NCBI GenBank assembly: GCA_902583295.1
Contig: CACHUY010000008.1
Location: 1 to 44,484, forward strand
Direction of reading: 5' to 3'
Source: an uncultured Pelagibacteraceae bacterium
Lineage (GTDB): Bacteria > Pseudomonadota > Alphaproteobacteria > Pelagibacterales > Pelagibacteraceae
Length of the DNA stretch: 44,484 bases
A program made the translations under genes and the position numbers. Shown here piece by piece: positions 34,735 through 43,386 of the stretch (position 1 is the first letter of the stretch; every line of letters starts with the position of its first letter). A model generated the notes under the pieces. The model saw nothing but the letters and a program-made list of their open reading frames with translations. It had not been told where the DNA came from and searched no databases.

Positions 34735-35832
34735 TTAATTATTTACTTGTTTTGAACGATCAATAAATTTTTCTACATTTTCTGTTTGAACAGCTTTTTC
34801 AAGTTGTTCGGGATCTTTAATACTTTCAAGCGTTCTAGTAATTGACCTAGCATCTGTACCAAATTTATCAACAACAGCCATTGCTTCTTCTAATTTTTTT
34901 CTTAGCGAAATAATATTATCAAAGTGCTTACCAAATCTTGTACTTATTGTTTTTAAGTGATTATAAATTTCTGTTGCGCCTTTTTGAACTTTCAGTGATT
35001 GAAAACCCATATGTAAAGATTGTAAGTATGCCGAAAGAGTATTAGGTCCACAGATTACAACTTTAGATTTTTTCATTAATTCTTGAGTTAATAATTCTTT
35101 AGTACTTGGATCTTGATACTCAGTTAACTCTTTATATAAGCTTTCTGTTGGTGCATAGACTATTGCAAAATCTGTTGTTTTTGGTGGTACAATATATTTT
35201 TCATTAACACTTTTAGCTTTGGCTTTAAAGGCAGTTGCTAATTTAGCTCTTGCCTCAGCAACAGCTCTTTTGTCATCTGCATCATGACCATCCGTAATTG
35301 CTTTAAATTTTTCTATTGGAAAATGACTATCAACTGGAACTAAAACATCTCCTTGAAGTTTAATTGCAAATTCAACATTTTCGCTTGTATCCTCTTTCAT
35401 TTTTACGTTCGTCATGAATTGAGAGGCTGGCAATAAATCTTTAATTAGTGCATCTAAGCTAAATTCAGCAAGTGTTCCATATTTTTTAACTCCAGCTAAA
35501 ATTTTGGTAATACCCTCCTGGCTTTGATTAAGTAATTGTACCTGTTGGTTAAAGTTTCCAACTTTTTCATCTACTTTAGTTAGAGCTTCGGTCATATCTT
35601 TTGTTACTCCAGTTGAGAGATTATTAAACGATGTTGACATTGTTCCAAGCGAAGTATTAATAGTGTTATTTAAGGTATCTTTAAGCGTAACTATTTCTGT
35701 TTTTAAATTAGCTATTTCTTCTGCATCTTTATTGTCATTCTCGTCTTTAATTTTTGGCCTTAAATTTAGGTAAAGAATTGCGAGAACTCCTCCAAGCAAT
35801 AAAACAAGTAACACTATTAAAATAAGATCCAT
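34735..35832 (-). CDS. rmuC: DNA recombination protein RmuC
   Basis: RmuC limits inversions at short inverted repeats and has a nuclease-like fold. It is 365 aa: an N-terminal membrane helix (about 3-24), a predicted coiled coil (about 38-110), then the RmuC domain (about 115-330) with KYGTLAEFSLDALIKDLLP, VDSHFPIEKF and FAIVYAPTESLY motifs. First of three DNA-processing genes on this strand, 37 bp before the MGME1-like gene; 51 bp separate it from hisG upstream. Confidence 0.92.
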   Translation of the reverse strand: MDLILIVLLVLLLGGVLAILYLNLRPKIKDENDNKDAEEIANLKTEIVTLKDTLNNTINTSLGTMSTSFNNLSTGVTKDMTEALTKVDEKVGNFNQQVQLLNQSQEGITKILAGVKKYGTLAEFSLDALIKDLLPASQFMTNVKMKEDTSENVEFAIKLQGDVLVPVDSHFPIEKFKAITDGHDADDKRAVAEARAKLATAFKAKAKSVNEKYIVPPKTTDFAIVYAPTESLYKELTEYQDPSTKELLTQELMKKSKVVICGPNTLSAYLQSLHMGFQSLKVQKGATEIYNHLKTISTRFGKHFDNIISLRKKLEEAMAVVDKFGTDARSITRTLESIKDPEQLEKAVQTENVEKFIDRSKQVNN

Positions 35833-35883
35833 GATTCTTAACTGTTATTCTATAGTAAAAAATTGATTAATATATTTAAATAT

Positions 35884-36576
35884 TTAATACTTCGTAGAAA
35901 GTAATTTCGCTAATTTTTTTACTCCTTGATTTTTAAAAGAAGTTTTGCCAATGAACATGCAAAGCTCAGATTTTAAAATATAACCATCATTTATTATACG
36001 TAAATTATTTGCAGCTAGAGTCGACCCAGTACTAGTGATATCAGTTATCAACTCACAACCCCCAGTAAAAGGCTCTATTTCGGTTGATCCAATTGATTTT
36101 ACAATTGAAAATTGAGTAACACCCTTATTATAAAAAAATTCACGTGTAAGATTTGGATATTTAGTGGAAACTCTTATTCTTCTATTTTTCTTTTCCTTAA
36201 ATTCAAATGCTACTTCCTCTAGATCAGACATTGAGTAAATATCAATAAAATCATCTGGTATTGCAACTACAAGAGTGGCTTGTCCATATGGATATTTTTT
36301 AAATATTTTAATATTTCTCTGAATATTGATTTCACTTTCTTTTAATAAATCTAAACCTGAAAAACCAATATCTAGAGATTTATCAGATAATCTCTCGATA
36401 ATTTGACGAGCGTGTAGATAAATAATTTGGATATTTAGTTTTCCTTTTACTGATCCAAACAAATCCCTTTTACCTCTTTCAGAGATAAGTTTAAGATTAT
36501 TTTTGTTAAAAATTTTAAGAACATCTTTACGAAGCCGTCCTTTACTAGGAATACCAATTTTAATAATATCCTTCAT
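35884..36576 (-). CDS. hisG: ATP phosphoribosyltransferase catalytic subunit, short form
   Basis: First step of histidine synthesis: joins ATP and PRPP. It is 230 aa, the short form without the regulatory C-terminal domain, and so needs HisZ. The start has IGIPSKGRLRKD; later LDIGFSGLDLL, VATKYP-like VSTKYPNL, and the PRPP loop near EPFTGGCELITDITSTGSTL. It lies 2 nt after hisZ in a tRNA-His-hisS-hisZ-hisG transcript. Feedback control by histidine would operate through HisZ. Confidence 0.95.
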   Translation of the reverse strand: MKDIIKIGIPSKGRLRKDVLKIFNKNNLKLISERGKRDLFGSVKGKLNIQIIYLHARQIIERLSDKSLDIGFSGLDLLKESEINIQRNIKIFKKYPYGQATLVVAIPDDFIDIYSMSDLEEVAFEFKEKKNRRIRVSTKYPNLTREFFYNKGVTQFSIVKSIGSTEIEPFTGGCELITDITSTGSTLAANNLRIINDGYILKSELCMFIGKTSFKNQGVKKLAKLLSTKY

Positions 36577-36578
36577 AA

Positions 36579-37622
36579 TTATAAATTAAAAGCAGCTCCA
36601 ACTGCGGGTACTTGCTTTTTAGAACCAAGATCAGATATTAATCGATCATAACGACCACCAGCACACTTGATTATTCTAGATTTTGATTTCACATCTATTT
36701 TGAAAACCATTCCAGAATAATATTCTAAATGTCTTCCAAATGAGGTCGAAAATTTAACATTTAGTTTTGATAATTTGTTTGATGAGATTGGAAAATATCT
36801 TTGATCAACTACAAGATTAATCTTATTTTTTTTAAAGAATTTATTAAGCTCCATAGCTGCTTTGTTAATTGGACAACTAATTTTTAAAAAAGATTTAATT
36901 ATTTTTGATACTTTGTTGCCTCTCTTTGCTTGTCTGGGATCTTTAATTTTTGTATCAAATCTTTTTAAAATTTCTCCAACTGATCTTCCTGCAATCATAG
37001 TTTCAGGATTTTTATTGAGTAAGTCTAAATAACGTTTTTTATCAATTTCTACAATTGAAGGGTTAATATCAGTATTTGTTTCTAGACGTTTTAACAAATC
37101 ATTAAAATATTTCTCTCTCCAAAAATGTCTTGATAATCTAAGTTTCCACCTTTTTGGAATATCTAATTTCGAAATAAGTAAATTGAATATCTCAATGTTT
37201 CCAATGGTTAACGTGCCTGATGAAAATTTAAAATCTTGAAGTATTTTTAGTGACGTATTTATAATTTCTTTATCGTCATTTTTTTCATCTTTAGATCCTA
37301 GAATTTCAAAACCAACTTGATTTCTTATAATTTTGTCTTTCTTGCTTTCAACTTTTCGATAGGCCTGGCCACTATAAAAAATTTTCTCTTTACCTTTAAA
37401 ATTTCCTTCTAAGTATCTTAAACAAGAAGCGATAGTTAAGTCAGGCCTTAAACATAATTCCTTTCCATTTATATCTGTGAAAGAAAACATAAATTTCCTA
37501 AAGTTCTCTCCTGATCTTTGAACAATATGATTTGCCTCTATTACGGATGGTAGCTCAATATATTTAAAACCCCTAGATTTTACTGATCTGAGGATTTTTT
37601 CAGATAAGTTTTTTGACTTCAT
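36579..37622 (-). CDS. hisZ: ATP phosphoribosyltransferase regulatory subunit
   Basis: Histidyl-tRNA synthetase paralogue, catalytically inactive as a synthetase, that forms a hetero-octamer with short HisG and binds histidine. It is 347 aa, lacking the C-terminal anticodon-binding domain. Class II motif 2-like text is KIFYSGQAYRKVES. The C-terminal GGRYDRLI and VPAVGAAFNL correspond to motif 3. The 5' end overlaps hisS by 23 nt, and the hisG start lies 2 nt beyond its stop, so the three are coupled. Confidence 0.93.
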   Translation of the reverse strand: MKSKNLSEKILRSVKSRGFKYIELPSVIEANHIVQRSGENFRKFMFSFTDINGKELCLRPDLTIASCLRYLEGNFKGKEKIFYSGQAYRKVESKKDKIIRNQVGFEILGSKDEKNDDKEIINTSLKILQDFKFSSGTLTIGNIEIFNLLISKLDIPKRWKLRLSRHFWREKYFNDLLKRLETNTDINPSIVEIDKKRYLDLLNKNPETMIAGRSVGEILKRFDTKIKDPRQAKRGNKVSKIIKSFLKISCPINKAAMELNKFFKKNKINLVVDQRYFPISSNKLSKLNVKFSTSFGRHLEYYSGMVFKIDVKSKSRIIKCAGGRYDRLISDLGSKKQVPAVGAAFNL

Positions 37623-38994
37623 TGATTAAATCTTCTCTTGGAATTATTTGATTATTTTCGCCCTTGATACCTTTTAGATTTTTTATAGTGACAGTATTTT
37701 CTTTAAATTCATTTTCACCACAAATAATTGCAACTGATAAATCTCTTTTATTTGCAAAAGTTAATTGTTTACCTAGATTTTTTTTACTGTCTAAAAAAAT
37801 TTCAGCATTAATATTGTTATCTCTCAGTTGATCAACTAATTCATAATAATTTTTTAAATATTTTTTATCCATTACGCATACTAAAACAGGTTTTTGGTCC
37901 TTTACCTTAATTTGATCTAATTGCATAAGAGCAAATAACAGTCTATCAACTCCAAAACTTATTCCAGTACCAGGTATATCAACTCCCCTAAATCTTGATA
38001 TTAATTTTGCATAGGATCCACCTGAACATATACTGCCAATATCAACTGCCTTACCTTTGTTGTTTGTGACTTTGAAGTTCAAGTTTGTTTCCACGATAAA
38101 ATCAGAATAATAAGCTAATCCTCTCACAATCGTAAAGTTTGTTTTAACTCGATTTAAATTTGATCCATAACCAAGTATCTCAAATACATTTTCTATTTCA
38201 CAGATTCCTTCCTGAGATAATTGATTTTTTAAAGTTTGTTTTAATTCTTTTAAATCTTTTATTTTTAGGAAATTTAATATTTGTGCTGCTTGTTGATCAG
38301 TTAAATCAGCCCCTTTAGTAATTGCTCCACTTTGATCTTTTCTCTCTTTCTTTAGTAAATCTTCGACCCCCTTAAGTCCAAATCCTGGTTTATCTAATTT
38401 ATCTATTGCCCTAATAACTTTGACCTGTTTTTCCTCAGATATTTTTAATTCATCAATTAAACCTTGCACAATTTTTCTATTGCTTACATTGATTTTAAAT
38501 TGATCTTTGTTCAAACCACAATCTGATAATGTGTTTGATATTAGATTACAAAGTTCTGCATTTGCCTGAGCTGGATCAACATTCCCAACAATATCAAAGT
38601 CTGCTTGCATAAATTCTCTATACCTTCCGTTACCAGCTTTTTCGTTACGAAAAACATTTTGAATTTGATACCGCTTAAAAATTGATGGAAGTTTTTGATT
38701 ATTTTGAGCTACAAATCTTGCAAGTGGGCTAGATAAATCATATCGAAGTGTAATACTTTTTTCACCATCTTGGAATGAGAATACATCAGACATAGGATTG
38801 GCCTCATCTTCTGCCAAAAAAGATCCAATATTTTCGCTAATTTCAAACGAAGGGGTTTCAAGAGGTTCTGCTCCAAACTTAATAAAATTATTCTCTATAG
38901 CTTTTAATAGCTTCTTTTTGAGAAGAAGTTTATTTTCCCAACGATCTTCAAATCCTGAAGGTAATTCAGGTACTAATTTATTTTCTTTATTCAT
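37600..38994 (-). CDS. hisS: Histidine--tRNA ligase
   Basis: Charges tRNA-His. It is 464 aa from the ATG at 38994 (MNKENKLVPELPSGFED). A longer reading from 39042 would begin inside the tRNA-His gene and is rejected. Class II motifs: LRYDLSSPLARFVA, motif 2 FKRYQIQNVFRNEKAGNGRYREFMQ, and His-specific regions RGLAYYSDFIVE and GGSYAKLI. Motif 3 is GTGISFGVDRL. A C-terminal anticodon-binding domain follows. The ATG is only 4 nt (all A) beyond the CCA of the upstream tRNA, so processing of the tRNA would leave a nearly leaderless mRNA. Confidence 0.95.
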   Translation of the reverse strand: MNKENKLVPELPSGFEDRWENKLLLKKKLLKAIENNFIKFGAEPLETPSFEISENIGSFLAEDEANPMSDVFSFQDGEKSITLRYDLSSPLARFVAQNNQKLPSIFKRYQIQNVFRNEKAGNGRYREFMQADFDIVGNVDPAQANAELCNLISNTLSDCGLNKDQFKINVSNRKIVQGLIDELKISEEKQVKVIRAIDKLDKPGFGLKGVEDLLKKERKDQSGAITKGADLTDQQAAQILNFLKIKDLKELKQTLKNQLSQEGICEIENVFEILGYGSNLNRVKTNFTIVRGLAYYSDFIVETNLNFKVTNNKGKAVDIGSICSGGSYAKLISRFRGVDIPGTGISFGVDRLLFALMQLDQIKVKDQKPVLVCVMDKKYLKNYYELVDQLRDNNINAEIFLDSKKNLGKQLTFANKRDLSVAIICGENEFKENTVTIKNLKGIKGENNQIIPREDLINEVKKLI

Positions 38995-38998
38995 TTTT

Positions 38999-39073
38999 TG
39001 GTACCCGGGCTGAGAATCGAACTCAAACTTAAAGTTCCACAAACTTTCGTGCTAACCGTTACACCACCCAGGC
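38999..39073 (-). tRNA. tRNA-His (anticodon GTG)
   Basis: Cloverleaf by eye: acceptor GCCTGGG/CCCGGGT (G1-U72 and one other wobble), D-stem GTGT/GCAC, anticodon stem AAAGT/ACTTT with loop TTGTGGA, T-stem TTGAG/CTCAG with consensus loop TTCGATT, and encoded CCA. The discriminator is A73 and the base encoded at -1 is T. So the G-1:C73 pair typical of bacterial tRNA-His is absent. This deviation has been described in a subset of Alphaproteobacteria with a matching HisRS, and hisS follows directly. Confidence 0.93.
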
Positions 39074-39114
39074 ATCCCTTGTTTTTATATTATTTTATGT
39101 GGATTTAAAATTAT

Positions 39115-39120
39115 ATTATA
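39115..39120 (-). promoter_or_regulatory. Possible -10 box for tRNA-His-hisSZG
   Basis: TATAAT on the minus strand about 42 nt upstream of the tRNA 5' end. It matches the consensus exactly, but I see no convincing -35 and the region is AT-rich. Confidence 0.3.
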
Positions 39121-39125
39121 AATAA

Positions 39126-39141
39126 ATAGCCTACAGGCTAT
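39126..39141 (-). repeat. Hairpin ATAGCC-loop-GGCTAT
   Basis: A 6-bp inverted repeat with a 4-nt loop. On minus it is followed by TTATTT, giving a weak terminator-like look. A second, exclusive pairing is possible: AAATAGC (39124-39130) with GCTATTT (39146-39152) shares its arm with this hairpin. The 225-bp gap between cspA and tRNA-His (39076-39300) otherwise holds only the cspA terminator-like repeat and no ORF. Confidence 0.45.
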
Positions 39142-39246
39142 GGAAGCTATTTCTATGGGTACTTCTTGAAGTCTCTCTAAATGTAATATTTATAATCATG
39201 AGCAGTCTTTTAGACAAAAACTACTATAACGCAAGTATTAATTAAT

Positions 39247-39284
39247 AAGGACGTTTACTTAATCTAATTAGATAAAACGTCCTT
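39247..39284 (-). terminator. Inverted repeat downstream of cspA
   Basis: AAGGACGTTT and AAACGTCCTT form a perfect 10-bp stem whose loop contains a second palindrome (ATCTAATTAGAT, 39262-39273). It starts 17 nt after the cspA stop. There is no poly-T run after it on either strand, so it may be a processing or mRNA-stability hairpin instead of a classic intrinsic terminator. Confidence 0.55.
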
Positions 39285-39300
39285 AAAATATTAAAATAAA

Positions 39301-39513
39301 TTAGTCTACTTTCTTTAAATTAACTGCAGAAGGACCTTTAGGACCATCTTCTAATGTAAATTCAAGTTTATCACCCTCATTAAGATATCTCATTCCAGCA
39401 TCTTTTACTGCAGAGGCATGAACAAAGGCGTCTTTTTCTTTATCGTCTCTTTCGATAAAGCCATATCCTTTTTTTCCGTTATACCATTTAATTTTACCAG
39501 TTAGTGTACTCAT
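39301..39513 (-). CDS. cspA: Cold shock protein (CspA family)
   Basis: RNA chaperone of 70 aa, a single cold-shock domain. The RNP1-like motif is KGYGFIERDD and RNP2 is DAFVHASAV; the start GKIKWYNGKKGYGF is diagnostic. A Shine-Dalgarno-like AAGGA lies 12 nt before the ATG. It stands alone between tRNA-Phe and tRNA-His, with an 82-bp upstream gap and a hairpin after it. Whether it is cold-induced cannot be read from the sequence. Confidence 0.95.
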   Translation of the reverse strand: MSTLTGKIKWYNGKKGYGFIERDDKEKDAFVHASAVKDAGMRYLNEGDKLEFTLEDGPKGPSAVNLKKVD

Positions 39514-39595
39514 CTTATTTCTTAGTCCTTTTGTTATTTATAATTGAAAATAGGTTAATTTTTTTTTGGATTATTTCAAGATGAAAAGCAATTGG

Positions 39596-39670
39596 TGGTG
39601 CCTCGGGAAGGATTCGCACCTCCGACACAAGCCTTTTCAGGGCTCTGCTCTACTCCTGAGCTACCGAGGC
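39596..39670 (-). tRNA. tRNA-Phe (anticodon GAA)
   Basis: Acceptor GCCTCGG/CCGAGGC, D-stem GCTC/GAGC, anticodon stem GAGCC/GGCTT with loop CTGAAAA, T-stem GGAGG/CCTTC, discriminator A and encoded CCA. The T-loop reads TGCGAAT: position 55, nearly always U (pseudouridine), is G. It begins 6 nt after the infA stop, so the tRNA is probably cut from the infA transcript. Confidence 0.93.
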
Positions 39671-39676
39671 AAGATT

Positions 39677-39892
39677 TTAACCTCTAAAGATTATTCTGCC
39701 TTTTGTAAGATCATAAGGTGTCATTTCTACAGTCACATTATCACCTTGAAGAACTCTAATTCTGTTTTTTCTTAACTTACCTGCTGTATGAGCTGTAACC
39801 GTATGTCCATTTTCTAACTTAACTCTAAACATAGCATTTGGAAGTAGATCAATTACTTTACCTTTAAATTCCAGTAAGTCTTGTTTTGACAA
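39677..39892 (-). CDS. infA: Translation initiation factor IF-1
   Basis: A 71 aa OB-fold protein that occupies the A site of the 30S subunit during initiation. The sequence is close to family consensus: [45 protein letters not shown] and [11 protein letters not shown]. Follows hisD by 2 nt. Last protein gene before tRNA-Phe in the operon that starts with the two small genes at 43684. Confidence 0.97.
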   Translation of the reverse strand: MSKQDLLEFKGKVIDLLPNAMFRVKLENGHTVTAHTAGKLRKNRIRVLQGDNVTVEMTPYDLTKGRIIFRG

Positions 39893-39894
39893 AT

Positions 39895-41178
39895 TTATTT
39901 TCTCCTAATTCTTTTTATTACTGATTGAGCGTGTCCAACTAACCCTTCGTAATTTGCAAGTGTTATAACTGATGGTCCAAGACTTTCAATACCCTTTTTT
40001 GATAGTTTTATGTAAGAAATTCTTTTATAAAATTCATTAACACTAATTCCGCTAGAATATTTTGCAGATCCATTTGTTGGTAAAACATGGTTAGATCCAA
40101 CATTATAATCTGTCATAGCCATCACAGCATATTTTCCTAAACATATAGATCCGGCATTTCTAATTTTAGAGACATAAGATTTATAATTTTTAACATTTAA
40201 TTCTAAATGCTCTGGTGCGATTTTATTTACAATTTCAATTATTTTTTTATCTGAATTTACATACATTAAAATTCCATTACTAATTAAACTCTTTCTCGCC
40301 ACAGATACTCTTGGAATGTGTTTTAATTGTTTAATTATTTCCAAGTTTACTTTTTGTAATAATTTTTTGTCTTTTGAAATCAAAATACATTGGGCAAGAT
40401 TATCGTGCTCTGCTTGACCGATTAGATCACTTGCAACCCATTCAGGATTTGAAAATCTATCACAAACAATAGTTACCTCAGAGGGACCAGCTGTCATGCC
40501 TTCAATGCCCACATCCCCAAAAACTTCTTTTTTTGCTGCAGCAACATAAGCATTTCCTGGGCCAACAATTTTATCAACCTTTTTAATTTTTCTTGTTCCA
40601 TAAGCAACGGCTGCAACTGCTGAAGGACCACCTATAGAATAAATTTCTTTTATTTTACATTTTCTAGCTGCGTATAAAACTGCTGGATTCTGCCTTCCTT
40701 TAAAACCTGGATTAATCATTATTAATCTTTTAACACCAGCTACAATTGCTGGAATAGCATTCATTAAAACACTTGATGGATAAGATGCTGATGAACCAGG
40801 AACATATATAGCGACAGAATCTAGTGGTAAGTATTTATATTCGAGTTTATTTTTAAATTTATCAATATAAGAAATATTTTTAAATTTTTGAAGAGAATGA
40901 AATTTGTAAATTCTATTATACGCAACATCAATTGCTTTTTTCACATTTTGATTTAAGGAGTTTATAGAATTATTAATTTGTTTAGAGCTTGGAATAATTA
41001 TTTTATTTTTATTAAATCTTTTCTCATATTTAAATAAAGCTTTATCACCATTTTTTTTTACATCTTTTATAATTCCGCTTACAGAGATAAAGCTTGATTG
41101 AATTTTCTTTTTGCGTTGTAAAAGTAACTTATTTAATAAATTATCAAAATTATTTTTAGTGATATTTAGTGTTTTCAT
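39895..41178 (-). CDS. hisD: Histidinol dehydrogenase
   Basis: Oxidises histidinol to histidine in two NAD-dependent steps. It is 427 aa. Motifs: [20 protein letters not shown], the [22 protein letters not shown] signature, AGPSEVTIV, a zinc/catalytic segment LIGQAEHD, and IAPEHLELN. Start overlaps the DUF2948 stop by 1 nt. The order murA-DUF2948-hisD-infA is conserved in Alphaproteobacteria. The first histidine genes (hisG, hisZ) are about 3 kb away in a separate unit. Confidence 0.96.
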   Translation of the reverse strand: MKTLNITKNNFDNLLNKLLLQRKKKIQSSFISVSGIIKDVKKNGDKALFKYEKRFNKNKIIIPSSKQINNSINSLNQNVKKAIDVAYNRIYKFHSLQKFKNISYIDKFKNKLEYKYLPLDSVAIYVPGSSASYPSSVLMNAIPAIVAGVKRLIMINPGFKGRQNPAVLYAARKCKIKEIYSIGGPSAVAAVAYGTRKIKKVDKIVGPGNAYVAAAKKEVFGDVGIEGMTAGPSEVTIVCDRFSNPEWVASDLIGQAEHDNLAQCILISKDKKLLQKVNLEIIKQLKHIPRVSVARKSLISNGILMYVNSDKKIIEIVNKIAPEHLELNVKNYKSYVSKIRNAGSICLGKYAVMAMTDYNVGSNHVLPTNGSAKYSSGISVNEFYKRISYIKLSKKGIESLGPSVITLANYEGLVGHAQSVIKRIRRK

Positions 41179-41576
41179 TAATCTATAATTTCATTTTGAT
41201 CTTCAAGTCTTACTTCAATTGTCTCAGTAGTCAAAGCAATGTGGGCATTATTATTAAAAATTAAGTTTATTTCATAATCAGTATTATTTTTCAAATAATC
41301 AATTCCAATTAAATCTAAAATTAACTCCTGATTTGATTGATCTATATTTTTAGATTTTACTTTATCAACAAAATCAAACCTACAAATACTATTGATTTTT
41401 TTATCTTCTTGATCAGTTTCAACCTTTGTCCTCTCAATAGATAACAAAAATACTTTATTTGAGGGTAGATATTTTATGTCAACAACCTTAACTTTTGCAC
41501 CAGCGCTGCATGCAGATATCATCTGGAGACCTTCTTGATCATTTGCAATAATTTTTGCTAAATATTTTTTTTCCAT
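41178..41576 (-). CDS. DUF2948 family protein
   Basis: A 132 aa protein of unknown function. The family is restricted to Alphaproteobacteria and is found between murA and hisD, as here. Start LAKIIANDQEGLQMISACSAGAKVKVVDIKYLP fits the family, as does the RFDFVDKVKSKNID stretch; the C-terminus is rich in acidic residues. No signal peptide or membrane helix. Coupled to both neighbours by 1-nt stop/start overlaps. Confidence 0.82.
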   Translation of the reverse strand: MEKKYLAKIIANDQEGLQMISACSAGAKVKVVDIKYLPSNKVFLLSIERTKVETDQEDKKINSICRFDFVDKVKSKNIDQSNQELILDLIGIDYLKNNTDYEINLIFNNNAHIALTTETIEVRLEDQNEIID

Positions 41577-42829
41577 TAATTTACTCGGCGTATTTTTGCA
41601 CCAACCCTTTTTAATTTTTTTTCTATATTTTCATAACCTCTATCTAAATGATAAATTCTATTAATAACTGATTTTCCTTTAGCAGTAAGTGCAGCTAGCA
41701 CTAATGAAACTGATGCTCGTAAATCTGTAGCCATCAACTCAGCTGGTGCGAAATTTATGTTTCCTTGAACAATTGCTTTATTTTCTTTGATTAATATTTG
41801 AGCTCCCATCCGGTTCAATTCAGCAACATGCATAAATCTGTTCTCAAAAATTTCTTCTTTAATTACAGATTGCTTGTTTGCTTTACACAACAATACCATC
41901 ATTTGAGCTTGTAAATCAGTTGGGAAGCCAGGATACGGGGCAGTTTTTATATTAATACTTTTGATTTTTTTATTGCCCACTATATGAACCTCTTCTTTTT
42001 TAATATTAATTTTTGCACCTATTTTTTTTAAAATATTAATTTCTGTTTGTATAATTTTTGGAACAATATTTTTGATTTTAAGGTTTCCTTCTGTTACTGC
42101 TGCAGCAATTAAATATGTACCAGCTTCTATTCTGTCAAACATTACTGCGTAGGTAATATCTTTAACTTTTGACACACCCTCAATTTTTACTGAACGCTTA
42201 CCAGTCCATTTGATATTGCATCCCATACTTTTCAAGAAATTAATTAAATCTTTAATTTCAGACTCAATTGCTATGTTACTTAAATAAGTAAACCCTTTTG
42301 CAAAGCTCGCAGCAATTATCAAATTTTCAGTAGCACCAACTGATATCTTTGAAAATCGTATTTTATTTCCTATCAATCCTTTTGGAGCAATTGCATGAAC
42401 GTAGCCTTGGATAATTTTATATTTAACTCCTAGTTTTGATAAAGCATCCAAATGTATGTCTACAGGTCTTGTTCCGATCGCGCAGCCACCAGGAAGAGAC
42501 ACTTTTGCATAACCAAATTTTGCTAATAATGGACCAAGAACTAAAATTCCTGCTCTCATAGTTTTTACTAAATTGTAAGATGCAAATGTTTTTTTTTGAT
42601 ATGAGTTATTGATAATTATTTTATCTTTTTCTTTTTTAATATTAGATCCTAAGGAATCTAATAAATTCATCATTGTCTCAATATCTTTTACTTTTGGTAA
42701 ATTCTTCAAAGTTATTTGATTTTTTGAAAGCAAAGTTGCTGCCAAAATTGGTAGTGATGCATTTTTTGAACCTGAAATATTTATTTGTCCCTTGAGCTTC
42801 TTTGCTCCAAAGACTTCGAGTTTTTGCAT
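41576..42829 (-). CDS. murA: UDP-N-acetylglucosamine 1-carboxyvinyltransferase
   Basis: First committed step of peptidoglycan synthesis. It is 417 aa. N-terminal ISGSKNASLPILAATLL, the active-site loop LPGGCAIGTRPVD with C116 (the fosfomycin target), YPGFPTDLQAQM and TDLRASVSLVLAAL are all present. Lies 2 nt after dcd and overlaps the DUF2948 gene by 1 nt. No irregularity. Confidence 0.97.
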   Translation of the reverse strand: MQKLEVFGAKKLKGQINISGSKNASLPILAATLLSKNQITLKNLPKVKDIETMMNLLDSLGSNIKKEKDKIIINNSYQKKTFASYNLVKTMRAGILVLGPLLAKFGYAKVSLPGGCAIGTRPVDIHLDALSKLGVKYKIIQGYVHAIAPKGLIGNKIRFSKISVGATENLIIAASFAKGFTYLSNIAIESEIKDLINFLKSMGCNIKWTGKRSVKIEGVSKVKDITYAVMFDRIEAGTYLIAAAVTEGNLKIKNIVPKIIQTEINILKKIGAKINIKKEEVHIVGNKKIKSINIKTAPYPGFPTDLQAQMMVLLCKANKQSVIKEEIFENRFMHVAELNRMGAQILIKENKAIVQGNINFAPAELMATDLRASVSLVLAALTAKGKSVINRIYHLDRGYENIEKKLKRVGAKIRRVN

Positions 42830-42831
42830 AT

Positions 42832-43386
42832 TTAAACTTTAGGTAATGTTACTCCAGTTTGACCCATGTACTTTCCATCTCGATCTGCATAAGTCACTTC
42901 TGGTTTTTCATTTCCTTTTAAGAAAATAAATTGTGCCACACCTTCATTTGCGTAAATTTTTGCAGGTAATGGTGTTGTGTTTGAAAATTCGAGAGTAACA
43001 TATCCTTCCCAGCCAGGCTCTAATGGCGTTACGTTTACAATAATTCCACATCTTGCATATGTTGATTTACCTAAACAAATTACCAAGACATCATTTGGAA
43101 TTTTAAACTTTTCTACAGTTCTGGCTAGCACAAATGAATTTGGTGGAATAATACACTCAGAAACGTTTTTGGTTACAAAATTCGTAGGTTTAAAGTTTTT
43201 AGGATCAACAATCTCAGAGTTAACATTAGTAAAAATTTTAAACTCTTCTGATACTCTTGCATCATAACCAAAAGAAGAAAGTCCGTATGAGATACTCTTA
43301 CCTCTTACTTGTTTCTCCTCAAAAGGTGAAATCATACCTTGTTCTTTGGACATTTTTCTAATCCATTTATCTGAAAGAACTGACAT
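42832..43386 (-). CDS. dcd: dCTP deaminase
   Basis: Deaminates dCTP to dUTP, the route to dTMP in many Proteobacteria. It is 184 aa. Signature motifs: [24 protein letters not shown], the catalytic and substrate loop [31 protein letters not shown] (catalytic Glu in PLEPGWEG), and [10 protein letters not shown]. Its ATG overlaps the stop of the 33-codon gene upstream (TAATG), showing coupling. Confidence 0.95.
   Translation of the reverse strand: MSVLSDKWIRKMSKEQGMISPFEEKQVRGKSISYGLSSFGYDARVSEEFKIFTNVNSEIVDPKNFKPTNFVTKNVSECIIPPNSFVLARTVEKFKIPNDVLVICLGKSTYARCGIIVNVTPLEPGWEGYVTLEFSNTTPLPAKIYANEGVAQFIFLKGNEKPEVTYADRDGKYMGQTGVTLPKV

Noticed and set aside
38994-39042. Longer hisS start at 39042
   Set aside because: Would start inside the tRNA-His gene and add residues not seen in HisRS; the ATG at 38994 matches the family start.
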